DNA from: Hirudinaria manillensis
Lineage: Eukaryota; Annelida; Clitellata; Hirudinida; Hirudinidae
Reading direction: 5' to 3'
DNA length: 64,000 bases
NCBI GenBank assembly: GCA_034509925.1
Contig: CM067534.1
Span: 3,831,501 to 3,895,500, forward strand
The notes under the pieces were generated by a model. The model saw nothing but the letters and a program-made list of their open reading frames with translations. It had not been told where the DNA came from and made no database searches. Position numbers and translations under genes: made by a program. This document shows, piece by piece, positions 24,501 through 41,900 of this stretch (positions are counted from its first letter, which is position 1; the number at the start of each line of letters is the position of its first letter).

Positions 24501-24606
24501 TGAGGAGAGACCGAATTTTTCCAAAATCTCAAGTGAAATCGAAACGTTCAGAAACAGTACTTACAACGATACAACTGGGTATTATGCTCCAGGTGGAGTT
24601 CAATGA
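12536..24606 (+). CDS. RTK-B: tandem paralogue of RTK-A, predicted pseudokinase
   Basis: Exons: 12536-12585, 12704-12826, 12917-13008, 13078-13164, 13338-13436, 13517-13798, 13920-14034, 14136-14355, 14627-15438, 15599-15758, 15956-16144, 16381-16414, 17133-17174, 17254-17444, 17506-17689, 17755-17868, 17969-18114, 18204-18320, 18493-18619, 24084-24183, 24462-24606. They total 3,429 nt in frame (1,142 aa), with the same splice phases as RTK-A. Signal peptide about 1-17; EGF-like modules about 89-150; one 812-nt exon encodes residues 357-626 of the ectodomain; transmembrane helix about 763-786; kinase-like domain about 855-1130. The VAVK lysine is residue 890. HRD is replaced by HKR (983-985), DFG by GFG (1006-1008); APE (1028-1030) and the CW..DP..RP motif are intact. 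The C-tail ends GYYAPGGVQ, with two adjacent tyrosines as possible SH2/PTB sites. Intron 19 (5.46 kb, against 159 bp in RTK-A) carries two retrotransposon copies but keeps both splice sites, so the gene is probably still expressed. Confidence 0.82.
16463..16484. other. 8-bp-stem hairpin in RTK-B intron 12
   Basis: AAAGGTGC and GCACCTTT are separated by a 6-nt loop. The hairpin lies in an intron of 718 bp, whereas the RTK-A equivalent is 93 bp. It may mark the end of an inserted element, but no partner terminus was identified. Confidence 0.4.
18705..18948. repeat. (AATAT)n pentanucleotide array, left of retrotransposon
   Basis: About 245 bp of nearly perfect AATAT units with one phase slip near 18850. 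It directly abuts the 3' end of the full-length retrotransposon (minus strand). A related array lies at the other side of the insertion. Confidence 0.95.
18949..22795 (-). mobile_element. R2-superclade (RLE) non-LTR retrotransposon, near full length
   Basis: A 3,847-bp unit on the minus strand. Its 5' end at about 22795 abuts the 3' end of a truncated sister copy, and its 3' end (…TTTCTATTAAT on the minus strand) abuts the AATAT array. The shared 3' UTR is about 374 bp. The single pol frame carries an N-terminal zinc finger, reverse transcriptase, CCHC knuckle and restriction-like endonuclease. Its shared part is nearly identical to the sister copy, so the insertions are recent. No poly(A) tail is present, as is usual for R2/R4/NeSL-type elements. 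It lies in RTK-B intron 19, antisense to that gene. Confidence 0.85.
19325..22687 (-). CDS. Retrotransposon pol: zinc finger, reverse transcriptase, RLE endonuclease
   Basis: 1,120 aa from the first ATG inside the element (MAQQVRCDK). The frame stays open upstream to an ATG at 22885, but that part is the 3' UTR of the neighbouring copy, so 22687 is the likelier native start. In order: a CxC...H...C zinc finger (CICGKSFASRKGMKIH); RT motifs including RSAPGPNGIPYLLYK, PISLLNVEGK, the LDLANAYGSVPH block and the catalytic FMDD box; the thumb; a Cx2Cx7Hx4C knuckle (CELCGGEQSLRHVLSSY); then an RLE with RPD followed by ELTVPWED. Target-primed reverse transcription at a nicked chromosomal site is the known mode of this family. 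Oddity: the last Cys of the CCHC knuckle is Tyr here but Cys in the adjacent truncated copy, so this open-frame copy may be impaired. Confidence 0.88.
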   Translation of the reverse strand: MAQQVRCDKSLLLPQRLPKYALRVPTERRGRMMNPSLDLRISTGLLQQSPILGLPWTMAPGSRCICGKSFASRKGMKIHQTKMGCIERQRPVAQEPTHKTPNDTGQEAHHSPELVRVSLPAPDPVRQRIKFPPSKDTKVWQELDGNLATGLKRVMKREGTMKSFSDFIYASCLEKFGSVEVKRPTKPKESRRQIELRNLKREKRVLRSRWKSSGEAEKAGLMVLWEEVKGRINTLRQAERARQKRYERRRARQEFFSDPYRYGRSLLEPPKSGTLAASRAELEAHLTKTYTDALRSTPLPQRTEVLEAPFPDHPFQEAAPSIEEVKGVVKKARNRSAPGPNGIPYLLYKRCPRTLKLLHTIIVSTWVNAAVDNEWKVAEGVYIPKEKESKHINQFRPISLLNVEGKIYFSCLAARLTTFMITNKYIDTAVQKGGIPGVPGCIEHTAMIWEAIQNAKRNQLSLHVVWLDLANAYGSVPHQLLWKTLEIHHVPGTVIEVLKEYFNSFVMRFSTKDCTTCWIPLQIGIAMGCAISPSLFVLAIQVVLNAVGAEIPEMRLGKGVFMPSVKVFMDDTTIVLNRQQIVQRALDKLNDLLQWCRMALKPAKSRSLSLTRGRVRSDVCFTAGGQRIPTVSEEPVKSLGRVFDVSLRDKNQEAATVSRMTDGLRAIAESPLQGRFKVWLLQFVLLPRLLWPLTIYEIGLQSVEEMERKINRCTRKWFGLPPSLSSIALYSRSTRLRLPLRSIVEEYKISKIRTQWSLNNSSDSRVRDVMPQLRSGRKFRAQEEIEESEAILAFEEKRGPVQVDRHGVGWNHFPRWSTANVQTKAAMIIQERRREMETERIALAVQQSQQGQWTTWEDVIQRSITWKDIWKKSPLRLAFLIRSVYDVLPSGSNLQKWGMVQDASCELCGGEQSLRHVLSSYTYALAHGRYTWRHNQVLQVVVEAAKTACSQANAREIAAPRRMYFLREGSTQHRKRNMAQMRDLLSTAKDWTVAADLQGERHYHQVIQESGKRPDLVLASAATDSVIIVELTVPWEDRIDVSNALKSDRYEELRMDLEGKGYSARVLPIEVGARGLVGKSTYAFLRKIGLSNRQTKQFVQKIAESAESASHWIWTTKDRR
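22796..23929 (-). mobile_element. 5'-truncated copy of the same retrotransposon
   Basis: About 1,134 bp matching the 3' end of the full-length element at an offset of 3,847-3,848 bp. One extra A in an A-run near 23030 and one C/T change near 23774 were noticed. The 5' truncation at 23929 lies inside the pol frame and joins the AATAT array directly. Its 3' terminus is followed immediately by the 5' end of the full-length copy, giving a head-to-tail pair with identical 3' ends. Confidence 0.85.
23173..23929 (-). pseudogene. Truncated pol fragment (CCHC knuckle plus RLE endonuclease)
   Basis: The C-terminal ~250 codons of pol, starting at WKKSPLRLAFL-type sequence after the (AATAT)n array and ending at the same stop as the intact copy. 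It keeps the intact CCHC knuckle (…RHVLSSC) and the RPD…ELTVP endonuclease core but has no reverse transcriptase and no native start. The frame happens to run open into the AATAT array, giving a meaningless YYIIL-repeat N-terminus. Confidence 0.85.
23930..24038. repeat. (AATAT)n / (ATGAC)n pentanucleotide array, right of retrotransposon
   Basis: About 50 bp of AATAT units grading into ACATG/ATGAC-type pentamers up to about 24038. It matches the left array in period and main unit, so the retrotransposon pair probably landed inside one pre-existing pentanucleotide microsatellite. Confidence 0.9.
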
Positions 24607-25926
24607 ATCTCGTTCGAATTCGTCAGCGACATCCTATAAAGATTCCACAAGGAACTCTCAAAGACTGGCACTGCATTGACCTGATAACATTTACTTGTTG
24701 TGAATGACTTGAATGCTCTTTTGTTTATTATTTCTACAATACTCAGAGGCTTTGGATGATAAACATTTCATTGGTTTGAATCCTAGTTTCTGCGACAAGA
24801 AAAGAAACAAAAAATTATGGAATGTCATCCCTGACTCTCAGATGCTAGTACTGACATTTTTAGGAATTTATTTTAATTGACATGTGGTGTTGAGGACTTT
24901 TCTTTTACGGATGAATGGTGTCGAATGGACCATCCGTGGTTCATAATATCCCTTTGCCTTTTTACTAACATTTTCAAGCTTTTATTGAAGTTTACTGTAT
25001 TTTATTCATGTATAACTAATTCAAAATTTAGTGTGTAACTACATACTTGTAGTCAATTGTTTAGGGTGCTTATTTTTTCAAAAGCTATTCTGAAAGTGAT
25101 AAAAACTGATGCACATTTCATCGAGCCAAATGTGAATCCAGAGTTAATGAATTTACCTGTAATAAATGCGTGAGTTTGAAGATATTGTGCGTAATTGTAC
25201 AGCATCACATGATGATGCATTTTTGGATTTGAGTAATTTTACAGTCCGTAAATAGACACATATATGTTACGTGTAATTTTTGCCTTAGCACTGTGAAAAT
25301 ATACAGATTCCTACTTATATCAGAATGGTAAATATACCGTCGCCCTATATAATTAATCTAAATCTTTCTTTACATCAGCGAACACAAATAAATAACGATA
25401 TTTTTGTTATTACTATTTGTACAGGATTTCCCAAACTTAGAAAACCGCATCGACGTCCAAAGAGACATAAACGGATTTCCTGAGTTAATTTGGTAGGGCT
25501 GGGGAAGACAAGGGCAAGTAGCAGGAATAAAATTTTGAGATATTTTTGAATATAAACCAGAACAAGCATCATATGTTCAAATACCTCAAATAAAAATATG
25601 AATTGATCGACCAGACTGATTAATATTTTACATTTATTTATCTAATATTTTACGTGCTCGATGTAATCCCGAAGGGATGTAAAGGCACCTTATCAAATAA
25701 AAGATTATTTCACCGACATTACCCCAGAGTACTTCAACAAAATTCATTCTCACATTACTTACTTTGCCATTCCAAAAGAACAAGTCTCAACCACCACTTA
25801 AGAAAGAAACAATTAAGTTTATTAGCTAACTGGTAATAAGCTGGTAATCTCAAGCAAGCCCCACAAATAAAGATATTAAAGAGATGACTTTATTAATTGC
25901 CAAGTAACTCCAGCAACTAGGATCTG
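24607..25926. other. Convergent intergenic region (RTK-B / PSMD5 3' ends)
   Basis: Both flanking genes end toward this 1.3-kb AT-rich stretch. An AATAAA at 25161-25166 could serve RTK-B, and TTTATT at 25889-25894 is an AATAAA on the minus strand for PSMD5. No further exon was recognised. Confidence 0.55.
25889..25894 (-). promoter_or_regulatory. Putative PSMD5 polyadenylation signal
   Basis: Minus-strand AATAAA about 33 nt beyond the stop codon, implying a very short 3' UTR. Confidence 0.45.
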
Positions 25927-28145
25927 TTAAGCATCATCCAATGCAACTTGAGTTACAGCAGGTGAGTAATATAGTCCTTTGTCTTCAAAATCCTTAAGCC
26001 TTGAATAGAATGAGTTCCCAAAGACTTGTTGAGTGAATGGCGATCGGACAAGAACTTGAACGACTTCGAACTTGCCCAATACTCCTTCTCTGATATTTTC
26101 ACTCCTATCCAAGAGATATTCTTGGAAGCCGGCATTGTTTTTCAGGGCTACTTGGCCCCAAGGAAGTTTGGCAAGACATTTCACAACGGAAAATGCAGCT
26201 GATTTTAACTCTGGAAATGGCTGCTGGCAGACAGATATAATCTGGGAAAGCGGATCGTTGTTACTCAACTGATGGAACCATCCTTCCGTGACGGTCACGA
26301 CGTCCTGAGGTAATTCCCCGTCCTTAATAAAAAAGTTAATTCTTAAAAATGCATCAGAAATAAACTACTAATATTACATTTAAACAGCATCTCAAACATG
26401 CTAACAGGCATTGAAAGGAGATGCTGCACAGCTTGAAGAGCTTTCAGTTTCATTTCTGAAGGAGAATCAAAAATCAACTGTCCAATGGTTGGCAGGCAAT
26501 AAGCCATTCCTTGCCCTGTGAAGGTAACATACAATATTTAAGAAATCAGTGAAAATATAAAAATTTAAAGATATAAATACCTGAATTGTGGAGAGCAAGC
26601 TTTCCATTTGATGAGGAGCCAATGATACCAAGAGTCTCGACAGCGATGATCATCGTGTTAGGATTCTTCTTGAGAATCGAAGAAAACACGAAATTGATAA
26701 AGTTCTTGAACCTCAAATTAACCAGATCGGGCTGGACAAAGCACAGTCCGCCAAAGAATTTCATGTAACCTGATTACATCATAAAAAAAAAATTCTTTGA
26801 TCAACTTAACCAGTAAAGATTCCTAAAATTTATGTTAAACCATTAGCAAGGAATGGATCATTCAATGCATCATCCATTGAATTTTCCATGGATGCAATGA
26901 AGCCTTGTTTTTCCAGGTACTTAAAGCCATGTGGGCATGAAACGAGGTCGCTGACAAACTCCAGGATATTAAGCTTTCCAAGAATATCAGAATTGTCTGG
27001 TGACAATTCAGAGATCATCGTTCCCAACAAATCGTCTTCGTTTGATTTGCTTTCAAAATATCTCAAGGAATCTGGATAATTAATAATCATCCTGACCACA
27101 ACCTGAAAGTTTTTATAATTTCATAAGGCAGATTTCATAATGGATTTCAAATAAAACTAGTTTGGTGCCTCAAAATAATTCAGTCCTTATACTTTAAGCT
27201 GACTCAACTATTAACTAATTATTATTAACTATTACATTAAATCCACAAATAATTGATGAATATTTGGTATATATAGTGACATTGTAAAAAAATAATCACC
27301 TCATATATCCTATACTTGACAATGTTTTTTGTTTTCAAAATGTCCTTGGATGATGCTGACAGACAATTTTCTAGAAATACTTTGCTGCCTTCTGGAACTG
27401 AACCTGCATAAGAGATTGTTATAAATGTTAGGAAAAATTAGTTAAAATAATAATAATATGAGAAAAATACACAAAAGTTTCAAAACCAATCCTGTGAAGT
27501 TGAACCGACCTAATTTAATGAGGCATGAAGAAGCTTTGGGAGCTATTCCGAGTTCATCTGATGCCAGCAGTTTCACCAGAGATTTAACAATGTCAATGTG
27601 CTGAGCAACTTCAAGAGCATCATTTTCCATGACCCTCAAAATCTGAATGTGAAAAGGTTTTACCCATTTACTTTATGAATATTGTTCATAAATGATTTGT
27701 AAGCTTCACAAAAAACCAATTTAAATTCCAATAATCCTGCTAACCTGTGTCAAGCACAACTCCAGCACATGACGCGAATGATGCTGCAGTCCTGCTATCA
27801 ATTCGCTTTTGAAATGAGTTATAATTACTGATGGGAGAACAGCTTCTAGGAGCCTTTTCAAAATGTCGCAGCAGCATTCTAATTGGGTTCTAATTAAAAG
27901 TAATATACATAACGTGAATTACTCCAAAAAAACCCAACAGCTGGAAAACACTTAAAGCCTAATTACCTGTCTTCGGTGTCTACATATTGAAATAGGGTTG
28001 AGAAAGATAATTGTGGTACGATTCTAACTAATTCGGATGGAGATATAGCAGTCAGAGCAGTTTTGAGTTCTTCTAGAGACAAGACAACATTTGTCGAGTT
28101 CGGAAGGTTCTGCAGCAAAACGTCCAAATCTTCCAAAGCCGTCAT
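25927..28145 (-). CDS. PSMD5: 26S proteasome non-ATPase regulatory subunit 5 (S5b)
   Basis: Eight exons on the minus strand: 28145-27967, 27889-27745, 27642-27510, 27403-27300, 27102-26841, 26769-26581, 26515-26406, 26322-25927. Total 1,518 nt, 505 aa, about the length of the mammalian protein. The ATG at 28145 starts MTALEDLDVLLQNLP. The family is an ARM/HEAT-like helical chaperone that binds the base ATPase PSMC2 during assembly of the 19S regulatory particle and is not kept in the mature proteasome. Diagnostic stretches are MKFFGGLCFVQPDLV with AVETLGIIGSSSNGK, and near the C-terminus PFPELKSAAFSVVKCLA, PWGQ and GLYYSPAV. Phases are consistent across all junctions. The start lies 0.9 kb from the ATG of the divergent MARK gene. 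Confidence 0.93.
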
Positions 28146-29046
28146 TGTTGATATTTAAGCAGCTGGAAAAACGATCAGGATGATTTTGTACTTTTTGCAC
28201 AGCGCCGAGACGATAAACAAAGAATATTATCATAAGCTGACAAAATTTATATCAATTCCAAAAGAACAAAAGTTAAAAAATAATAATTTATCCGTTTTTT
28301 TAAAAATCATATCATACTCGTTGGTTCGATTGTATTTTTCTTGACAACATATCTGATTTCCTAATGAGGTTTCATTAGTCGTTAATAATGCCAATTCTGC
28401 CTTGATTACAATTACATGATTCAGCTCTTTTTAAAGTCTTATCTTTAATCAAGAAGTGAAGAAATAATATTTTACTTTTATAATTAATTTATTAATGATT
28501 TTGTTATTAAAATACAAATATTGTGCAATATTTCTGGGCACTTAAACAATGAGACAATATGAAATGTTATTTTTGCGCTTCGAAGATTGAAAAATCTGAC
28601 CTCGATTCTTTCTATCACCACCTGACGAATTGCGAATAATATTTGTTTATTTCACTGTAATTTGGGCTTGAGTAATTCTGGCTTTTGCCTGTCCTAAATG
28701 TTTCAGAAATTCTTTTAGGTTTTTACATCATCTTAATCATTGATTTGTAACATTATTTCGTAACAATTTTGATCCTTGACTTCCCAAGTCAGGTTATAAT
28801 CAAGTTTTGCTTCCGTTGGTGGCGTTGATTCGCAAATGGTGAAACTAGTAACTAGTGTTTAAAAGCTTCCTTGTTGCTATATTAACGATTTAAAAGTTGA
28901 TGTTTGGCGAATCATTCTGTTAGGGATTAATACACAACAGATATAATAGACAAAAAGAAACATATAATCTACTTTTAGTCACCTCCTGATTTACAATCAA
29001 AGGAATTTATTGATACGTTAATTAGGATCTAACCAAAGAACTAGAA
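28146..29046. promoter_or_regulatory. Divergent 5' region shared by PSMD5 and MARK
   Basis: About 0.9 kb separates the two start codons, and the genes point away from each other, so both promoters must lie here unless non-coding first exons sit further out. The sequence is AT-rich with no clear TATA box. A bidirectional promoter is an inference from layout only. Confidence 0.45.
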
Positions 29047-36275
<7,229 letters not shown>

Positions 36276-36714
36276 ACTCGAGTTCCGGACGCAAATCAAA
36301 ACTTTTTGATCGCAATGGCACGACCGAGAGGAAGCAATAACGAGGCCGAACTTTTATTCCAGGTGATTTCACTCGCAGCAGTCGATCTGTCCATTTTTTT
36401 TTAAACTAACCGCGAGCCGGGTCGTTCGCTCGCTCGGCGACTTTTGAAGCCGAGACTCCTCCCCCTGTTCCTCCGACGGCTCAGTGTCTTATTCTTGTAA
36501 ATAACGACTTTAAGACCCGCTCGATCTTGCGCTTCTAAGAACGGAGCGCCGGCCGCGTCTCGGAAAGACGGGAGGAGAGCAAGCGACGAACTCTTCGTCT
36601 GCATTTTTTTCTGCGACCGCTTCGAGCAACGAAAGGCTTTCTTTTTTTTTCTTTTTGAGCGAACTTCGGAAGCAAATCTCCAGGCGTTCATCACCCGTCA
36701 CGATAGTAGCTGTT

Positions 36715-36766
36715 TGTTCGTTCGTTCGTTCGTTTGTTTGTTTGTTCGTTTGTGTGTGTGTGTGTC
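36715..36766. repeat. (TTCG)n-(TTTG)n-(TG)n compound microsatellite
   Basis: TTCG units change to TTTG and then TG units, within the presumed MARK 3' UTR. Confidence 0.9.
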
Positions 36767-38757
36767 GGGTCCCAATCGACCCTGTCCTTTGTGTTTGTTT
36801 CCTGCATGTGATAATGAATTACAACCTCTTCCTTCAGTGCCTCCTGCTTTTCTGTCGACGGCCGACTTTGACGGACGAACGCGTGCTCCCCTTGTTTTCC
36901 CGCTCTGACACGGAGTTTTACTCAACTTAGGTCATTGTAAATTCGCTCGCTTATTTATCGTAACTATAAATAGTAATAATAATAATTATATTACATTACA
37001 TTAATAGTAGCTTTTTATCAACATTGTTCTTGCATCCTATTATCGTTACTGATGATATCGCTTGGAATGCGGATTTTCTTTTTCTAGTTTTTTTTTAAGT
37101 TAAACGATTTTTTTATCTATTGACTAATGTAGTGTGAGACGTTGCGGACAGGTGGTAGCGCCTCGTCGTCTGAGAAGGTATGAATTGTAGAAGGTATGAT
37201 TGAGGACCTACGAGGAGCTTTCATTGTTTCAACTACGGTAGTTACCTCGGTCGACCAATCAAAGGTATTTTTTTTCAGGCCAATAAATGAAGTTTCGCAA
37301 CCCTTTGAAGATTAGATCTAACTATTTTCTACTCGTTTGTATTTTTGTTCGTTGGAATTTTCCAGCAGATAGTTTGGGGGAGGTAATGGACGTGGTTGGG
37401 TAGAATGGAGGCTCTGTGTTTCAGCGACGAAGATGGATCCCATCGATCTCGAAAACTGATATCATTGTGGAAAGTTGTTTTAAGGTCTGATATCAAAACT
37501 AACTCGTGTCAGGAAAACAGGAGGGATGGGCACGAATAAAATGACTCTTATTGGCTCAATCTCCGTTTCTTCGATGACATCATCAGAGAGCATAGTTGGC
37601 TCTCTTAAAATCAGCGAAAGTCACTCAGGGGTGTTTGCTGGTTACTTCCATTTGTGAGCTCGAGACGATTGTTAGCCGACGATTTGGTTAATTAATGAAT
37701 AGAAATTCGTTCGACTGGAAAGCGAAAGTCGGAGAGTTCGGAGATGATAATCATCTCCGGTGTTTGGAATGATCCATATTCCGTAGCAGTCCGCATCAAA
37801 ATTTCATCACTTTCTTCAAAAGCATCGATCATCGCATTCGCTGCAATCATCATCATCAATATCACTTTCACTTCGGTTATTGAGTTCGTGCTTCGGTCTG
37901 TTTATTAAGATCTTTTGTCGGTCTTATTCGTTTGTAATTCGTCTGTGACACTCTCCTCTCTCCATGGTTTTATTCCACCCTTAACCTAAATATTATTATT
38001 ATTTTATTATGTTATAATATTACTATAAGGTGGCTTATTAATTCTCGATCAAATGAGATCCGAAACTCAGACCCGGATCGATTGGAGAATCCATACGCAT
38101 CATTTCCAGGAATTTGTTGGTCACAGAAAAGAATCAACAATAAACCTGAATCTCAACAGTAAAAAAAAAAATAGGACACGAAACGAATTCTCATCGTCAT
38201 CATGATGACTTGTGAACATCACTCAAGGTCTAGCGAGTGGAGCAGTCGAAACCGTAAAAAGGAAACATTATAAAGTGATAACATCGGCCAGTATGGTACT
38301 CATGGCACTCACGGTGATGGCATCAAATTCTCTGTTATCTCACGGGAACTCTTTTGCACACGAATGCGAATCCCTCTCGGGGAAGGAGACAAGCCAAAAG
38401 TGACGAATTTGACGTATTGCGTTGATAATTCCCTCGTGCCGATCAGCCGCTACTCCTCTGAGCACTGGCGGTCATTTCATGCGTAATGCTTCGCCACTGC
38501 TCCATCGCTTCGCAGAAAGAATTTAGCAAGTCTTAGACATGGTCTTAGCCTCGCAGTTTGTGTGAGAATATCCACTACGGGAATTGCAAATTTGTTTAAC
38601 GAAGCTAGGCACGACCAAACATGTTTAACACGAACAATTTATCCACATCTCCTCCTGTTTGGGGAGGAAATTCTCGGTTTTATCGTGCCAGGAATTAATT
38701 CTCTCCGCCGACCTCATCACTCACTGTTGACTTTATCATCGAAACAAGAATTGAAAC

Positions 38758-38783
38758 ATTTTTATTTATTTATTTATTTATTT
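38758..38783. repeat. (TTTA)n microsatellite
   Basis: Six ATTT units downstream of the neurexin stop codon. Confidence 0.85.
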
Positions 38784-38989
38784 GTACTAATCCCCGCTTT
38801 TTTCTGTTAACAATGGTTTCAAAGCATTTCAGGTATGAAACACCTTTGATAGGTTTTATTTCAAATTAAACAAGTAAAAAAAAAAGTAGCTCGACTTAAA
38901 ATTCCTTCATTTGGAGTCTGACAAAAAAAAAATGGTGAAACTTTGATACATTTGGCATTTAAAATTGGAGAAAATACGCGGTAATCGAA

Positions 38990-41900
38990 TCAGACGTACC
39001 ACTCCTTGTTCTTATTCTTGTGCTTCGGTCCCGCGCATTGCTCCGAGTTGTGCCTTTTCTTCTTCGTCTTCTCGCAATTCGACTCTCTGGAATCGACGCC
39101 CACGTCGAGGTTTTGGGAACATTTGAAGGCGGCAAAGTGGAAGGCGTTCTTACGAATACCATGGTGCTTGCACCTACACCTGACCCTATCCGAGAGTTCA
39201 TCCACCTCGTAACTGCCCCTGTCCTTTCCCCCTGCACAGCAGGCCTTACGTGCGATCCAGCACAAACAGCCCAAGCAAATCAACGCTCCACCAATCATGG
39301 CGCCCAAAACTCCGAGTGACCAGAACCAGGAAAATCTCGTCTCTCCGGCCATCTTGCTTTTATTTGTCCTGCTTTCTGGAGCTTGGAAGGACTTGTTTTC
39401 TTTCGAAAGAGGATCATTCGAATGACTTAAGACGAGTGACGCAGAGGCGTTCCCGCGAACGTCATTCATCTTTTCCGTCTGCGTTTCATGGACATCGACA
39501 TCGTGGGTCACGTTGATGGAAAGAATTGGACTCGGAGTTTTAATGGCATCTCGGAGGAAGTGACAAGACGGAGTGGAGCAATTGTTGTTTTGCAACCTGA
39601 AACAGTTTTTTTTTTGTGCGAAAGCATGGAATTCATCTTTGCAATGTATTTTGAATTCTTTTTTTTTTGGTATGGATTTTATCTTAAATTTTCTCGAAAA
39701 TCTAAAGCAATGTCAGCCCTGATGAATAATTTTTTGACTTTTGACACCCGAAATCGGCAGCAATTTTTTTAAACTCCTCTTGTGACGCCACCCTTGGAAA
39801 AGATTTGAAATTAGTGATCGCACCTCAGAGGACTCGACGGCAAATTGGAGATGGAAACATGACGGATGAGGAAAAGATGGCAATGATACGTGGAATTGAT
39901 GGCTACATGTCAACGCTGTAATGACATTGAAATGAGAGCGACAAGAATTATCAAACAGTGGCAGCGCTAGCTGTCGATGAAGTTATGAAAAAATTGGCCT
40001 TATAACGATCTACATTGTTTGCATCAAACACCTTATCCGTGGTCATAAATAAAGTTGTGAAAATCATCTGCATCATATCAACAAACTTGTTTGGAAAGAA
40101 GGCATCACGTGACATGTTTGGATTGCATTCATTGGTTCCCCATTTGCATAGAGAGGACTCTAAGTGAAGCACCTCGAAGGAAGAAACAAAAAAAAAAAAT
40201 AAGAGCACATCGGATCACTAAAATGTTTCTTACCTGATTCACCGGGACTTTGAGAGATGTTGAGAACTTTGTTGTCAGAAATATTCGTCTGCATAATTAA
40301 TCTTATGTCTTTTTTTATCCATTCAATGCTAATTAAATCATTAAATCCGAAAAATTTTTAGAAGCCGAGGGTCTGAGGTTAATATTTTAACACCATCCCT
40401 GGCGTCCAAGAAATTCAAAATATTACTTCGTGCCAGAGAAGGTGTCGATCTTTCAATTTATTTTTGTCCGACGTATTTTACTTCAAATTTATGCAAAATA
40501 ACAAAATGACAAATGCACGGCCGGTCAAACTCTTGATTTGTATTGGTGATCCTGATATCGATAAGTGAAAAATATAGGCAATAAAATTTCCATAAGCAGG
40601 CAATTATTTAAATATAAAATAAAACATTTTAAACGAGGTTTCAATAAATTTAGAATTCCTCTGGCTCAATTTACAGGTTCAACACAGCATTACTTAGTTC
40701 AAAATGGTTGCGCAAAAACCACGCCCATCTCTGTCGACTGTTGTGTCGTCTGCCTTTGTTGTCCGTCGATATTAGAGCAGTGTTGATGTTATTCTGGAGG
40801 CTTTTCGTAGTATTGCCGCTAAGAATGAGATTTAATCTTGCGAGATAAGTAAAGTAGACTAAAGGCTAGGGGAAGATTCGCCTCTCAAAACGTATTCAAT
40901 TGAACTTAAAAACGAACTTTTCGTTTGTTAATCATTGCGAGTGCCTAAGAAAATTTATTTTCAGATTTAATGAATAAATTGAATCAGAATAAAAATTTAT
41001 TTATTCATTTCATTTTCGTTTGTCGAAATTTCAAGGCTTTGTCGATCTGATAACGCCATACCTTTGCATTTCAGCCGGTGAAAGAAGCTAAACGCAAGGG
41101 ACGTAAAGATGTGAAACTCTTAAATAAGATTACACGGCAATTTTGAGGTAAGAAATCTGGGTAAGATTTCTAATAATAAATCCGCCATAAATAAGCCAGA
41201 TTTATAATGATAATAAAAAGGGTAAGTTTTCCTTCTGATGTAAAAACGTTCTTTGTTTCTAAGTAAACTTTTTAACTTTGTGATCGCCTGAGAGTTTTGG
41301 TCTGCCTGAGTGGGAACTGGATCATTATCCCCGTTTCACGAATGAGCAATGAAATACCACATTCCGTCGTCTTTTTGAAGTCATTCCGAGCCAATGGCTG
41401 ATGGAATTGATGGAAGGGAGGGAGGAATGTTCCCAGGAATGTTCATAAAGGGATTAGAAGGAAGATTTCAGGGGTAATTAGCCAGTCATTGGGAACTCTT
41501 CATTGGCGCTTTGAGACCGAACACTCAGCAGTTATTAAATATTAAAGTACCGAAAGGTGGATGTCAATTGAAAAGCGAATATCGATTGGAAAGTGGGTAA
41601 CGTTCAATTGAACATCAAATTAAGTGCGAAGCGGAGATTAGTAATTTTTCGACCTTCGACGTGAAATGTCGTTATTCGTATCGTAGGCACACGCTCCAGG
41701 AAACTCTGCAAATTACCTCATATATGATGTCACCATCGGATATTTGTTGACCGCTACGTCACCCTCGATGAAGGTGCGCGAGTTTCCGCTGGCCGCCATT
41801 TGTAAAATGTGGAGTCCATTCCAGAACAGACCTTTAAGAAATTTTATCCAAAATGTTAACAATTAAAAATGAAATTCAAACTATGGCATTTCAATGTTTG

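Larger units (their letters stand above)
36276..38989. other. MARK 3' UTR and convergent intergenic region
   Basis: MARK (plus) and neurexin (minus) converge here. The first ~650 bp continue the GC-rich composition of the last MARK exons and probably belong to its 3' UTR; a candidate AATAAA is at 37282-37287. The open frames here have no domain or splice support. Minus-strand AATAAA (TTTATT at 38855-38860) lies about 130 nt beyond the neurexin stop. Confidence 0.5.

Noticed and set aside
39006..39516. Plus-strand frames opposite the last neurexin exon
   Set aside because: The minus strand encodes the transmembrane helix and tail with a defined splice acceptor; the plus frames have no homology.
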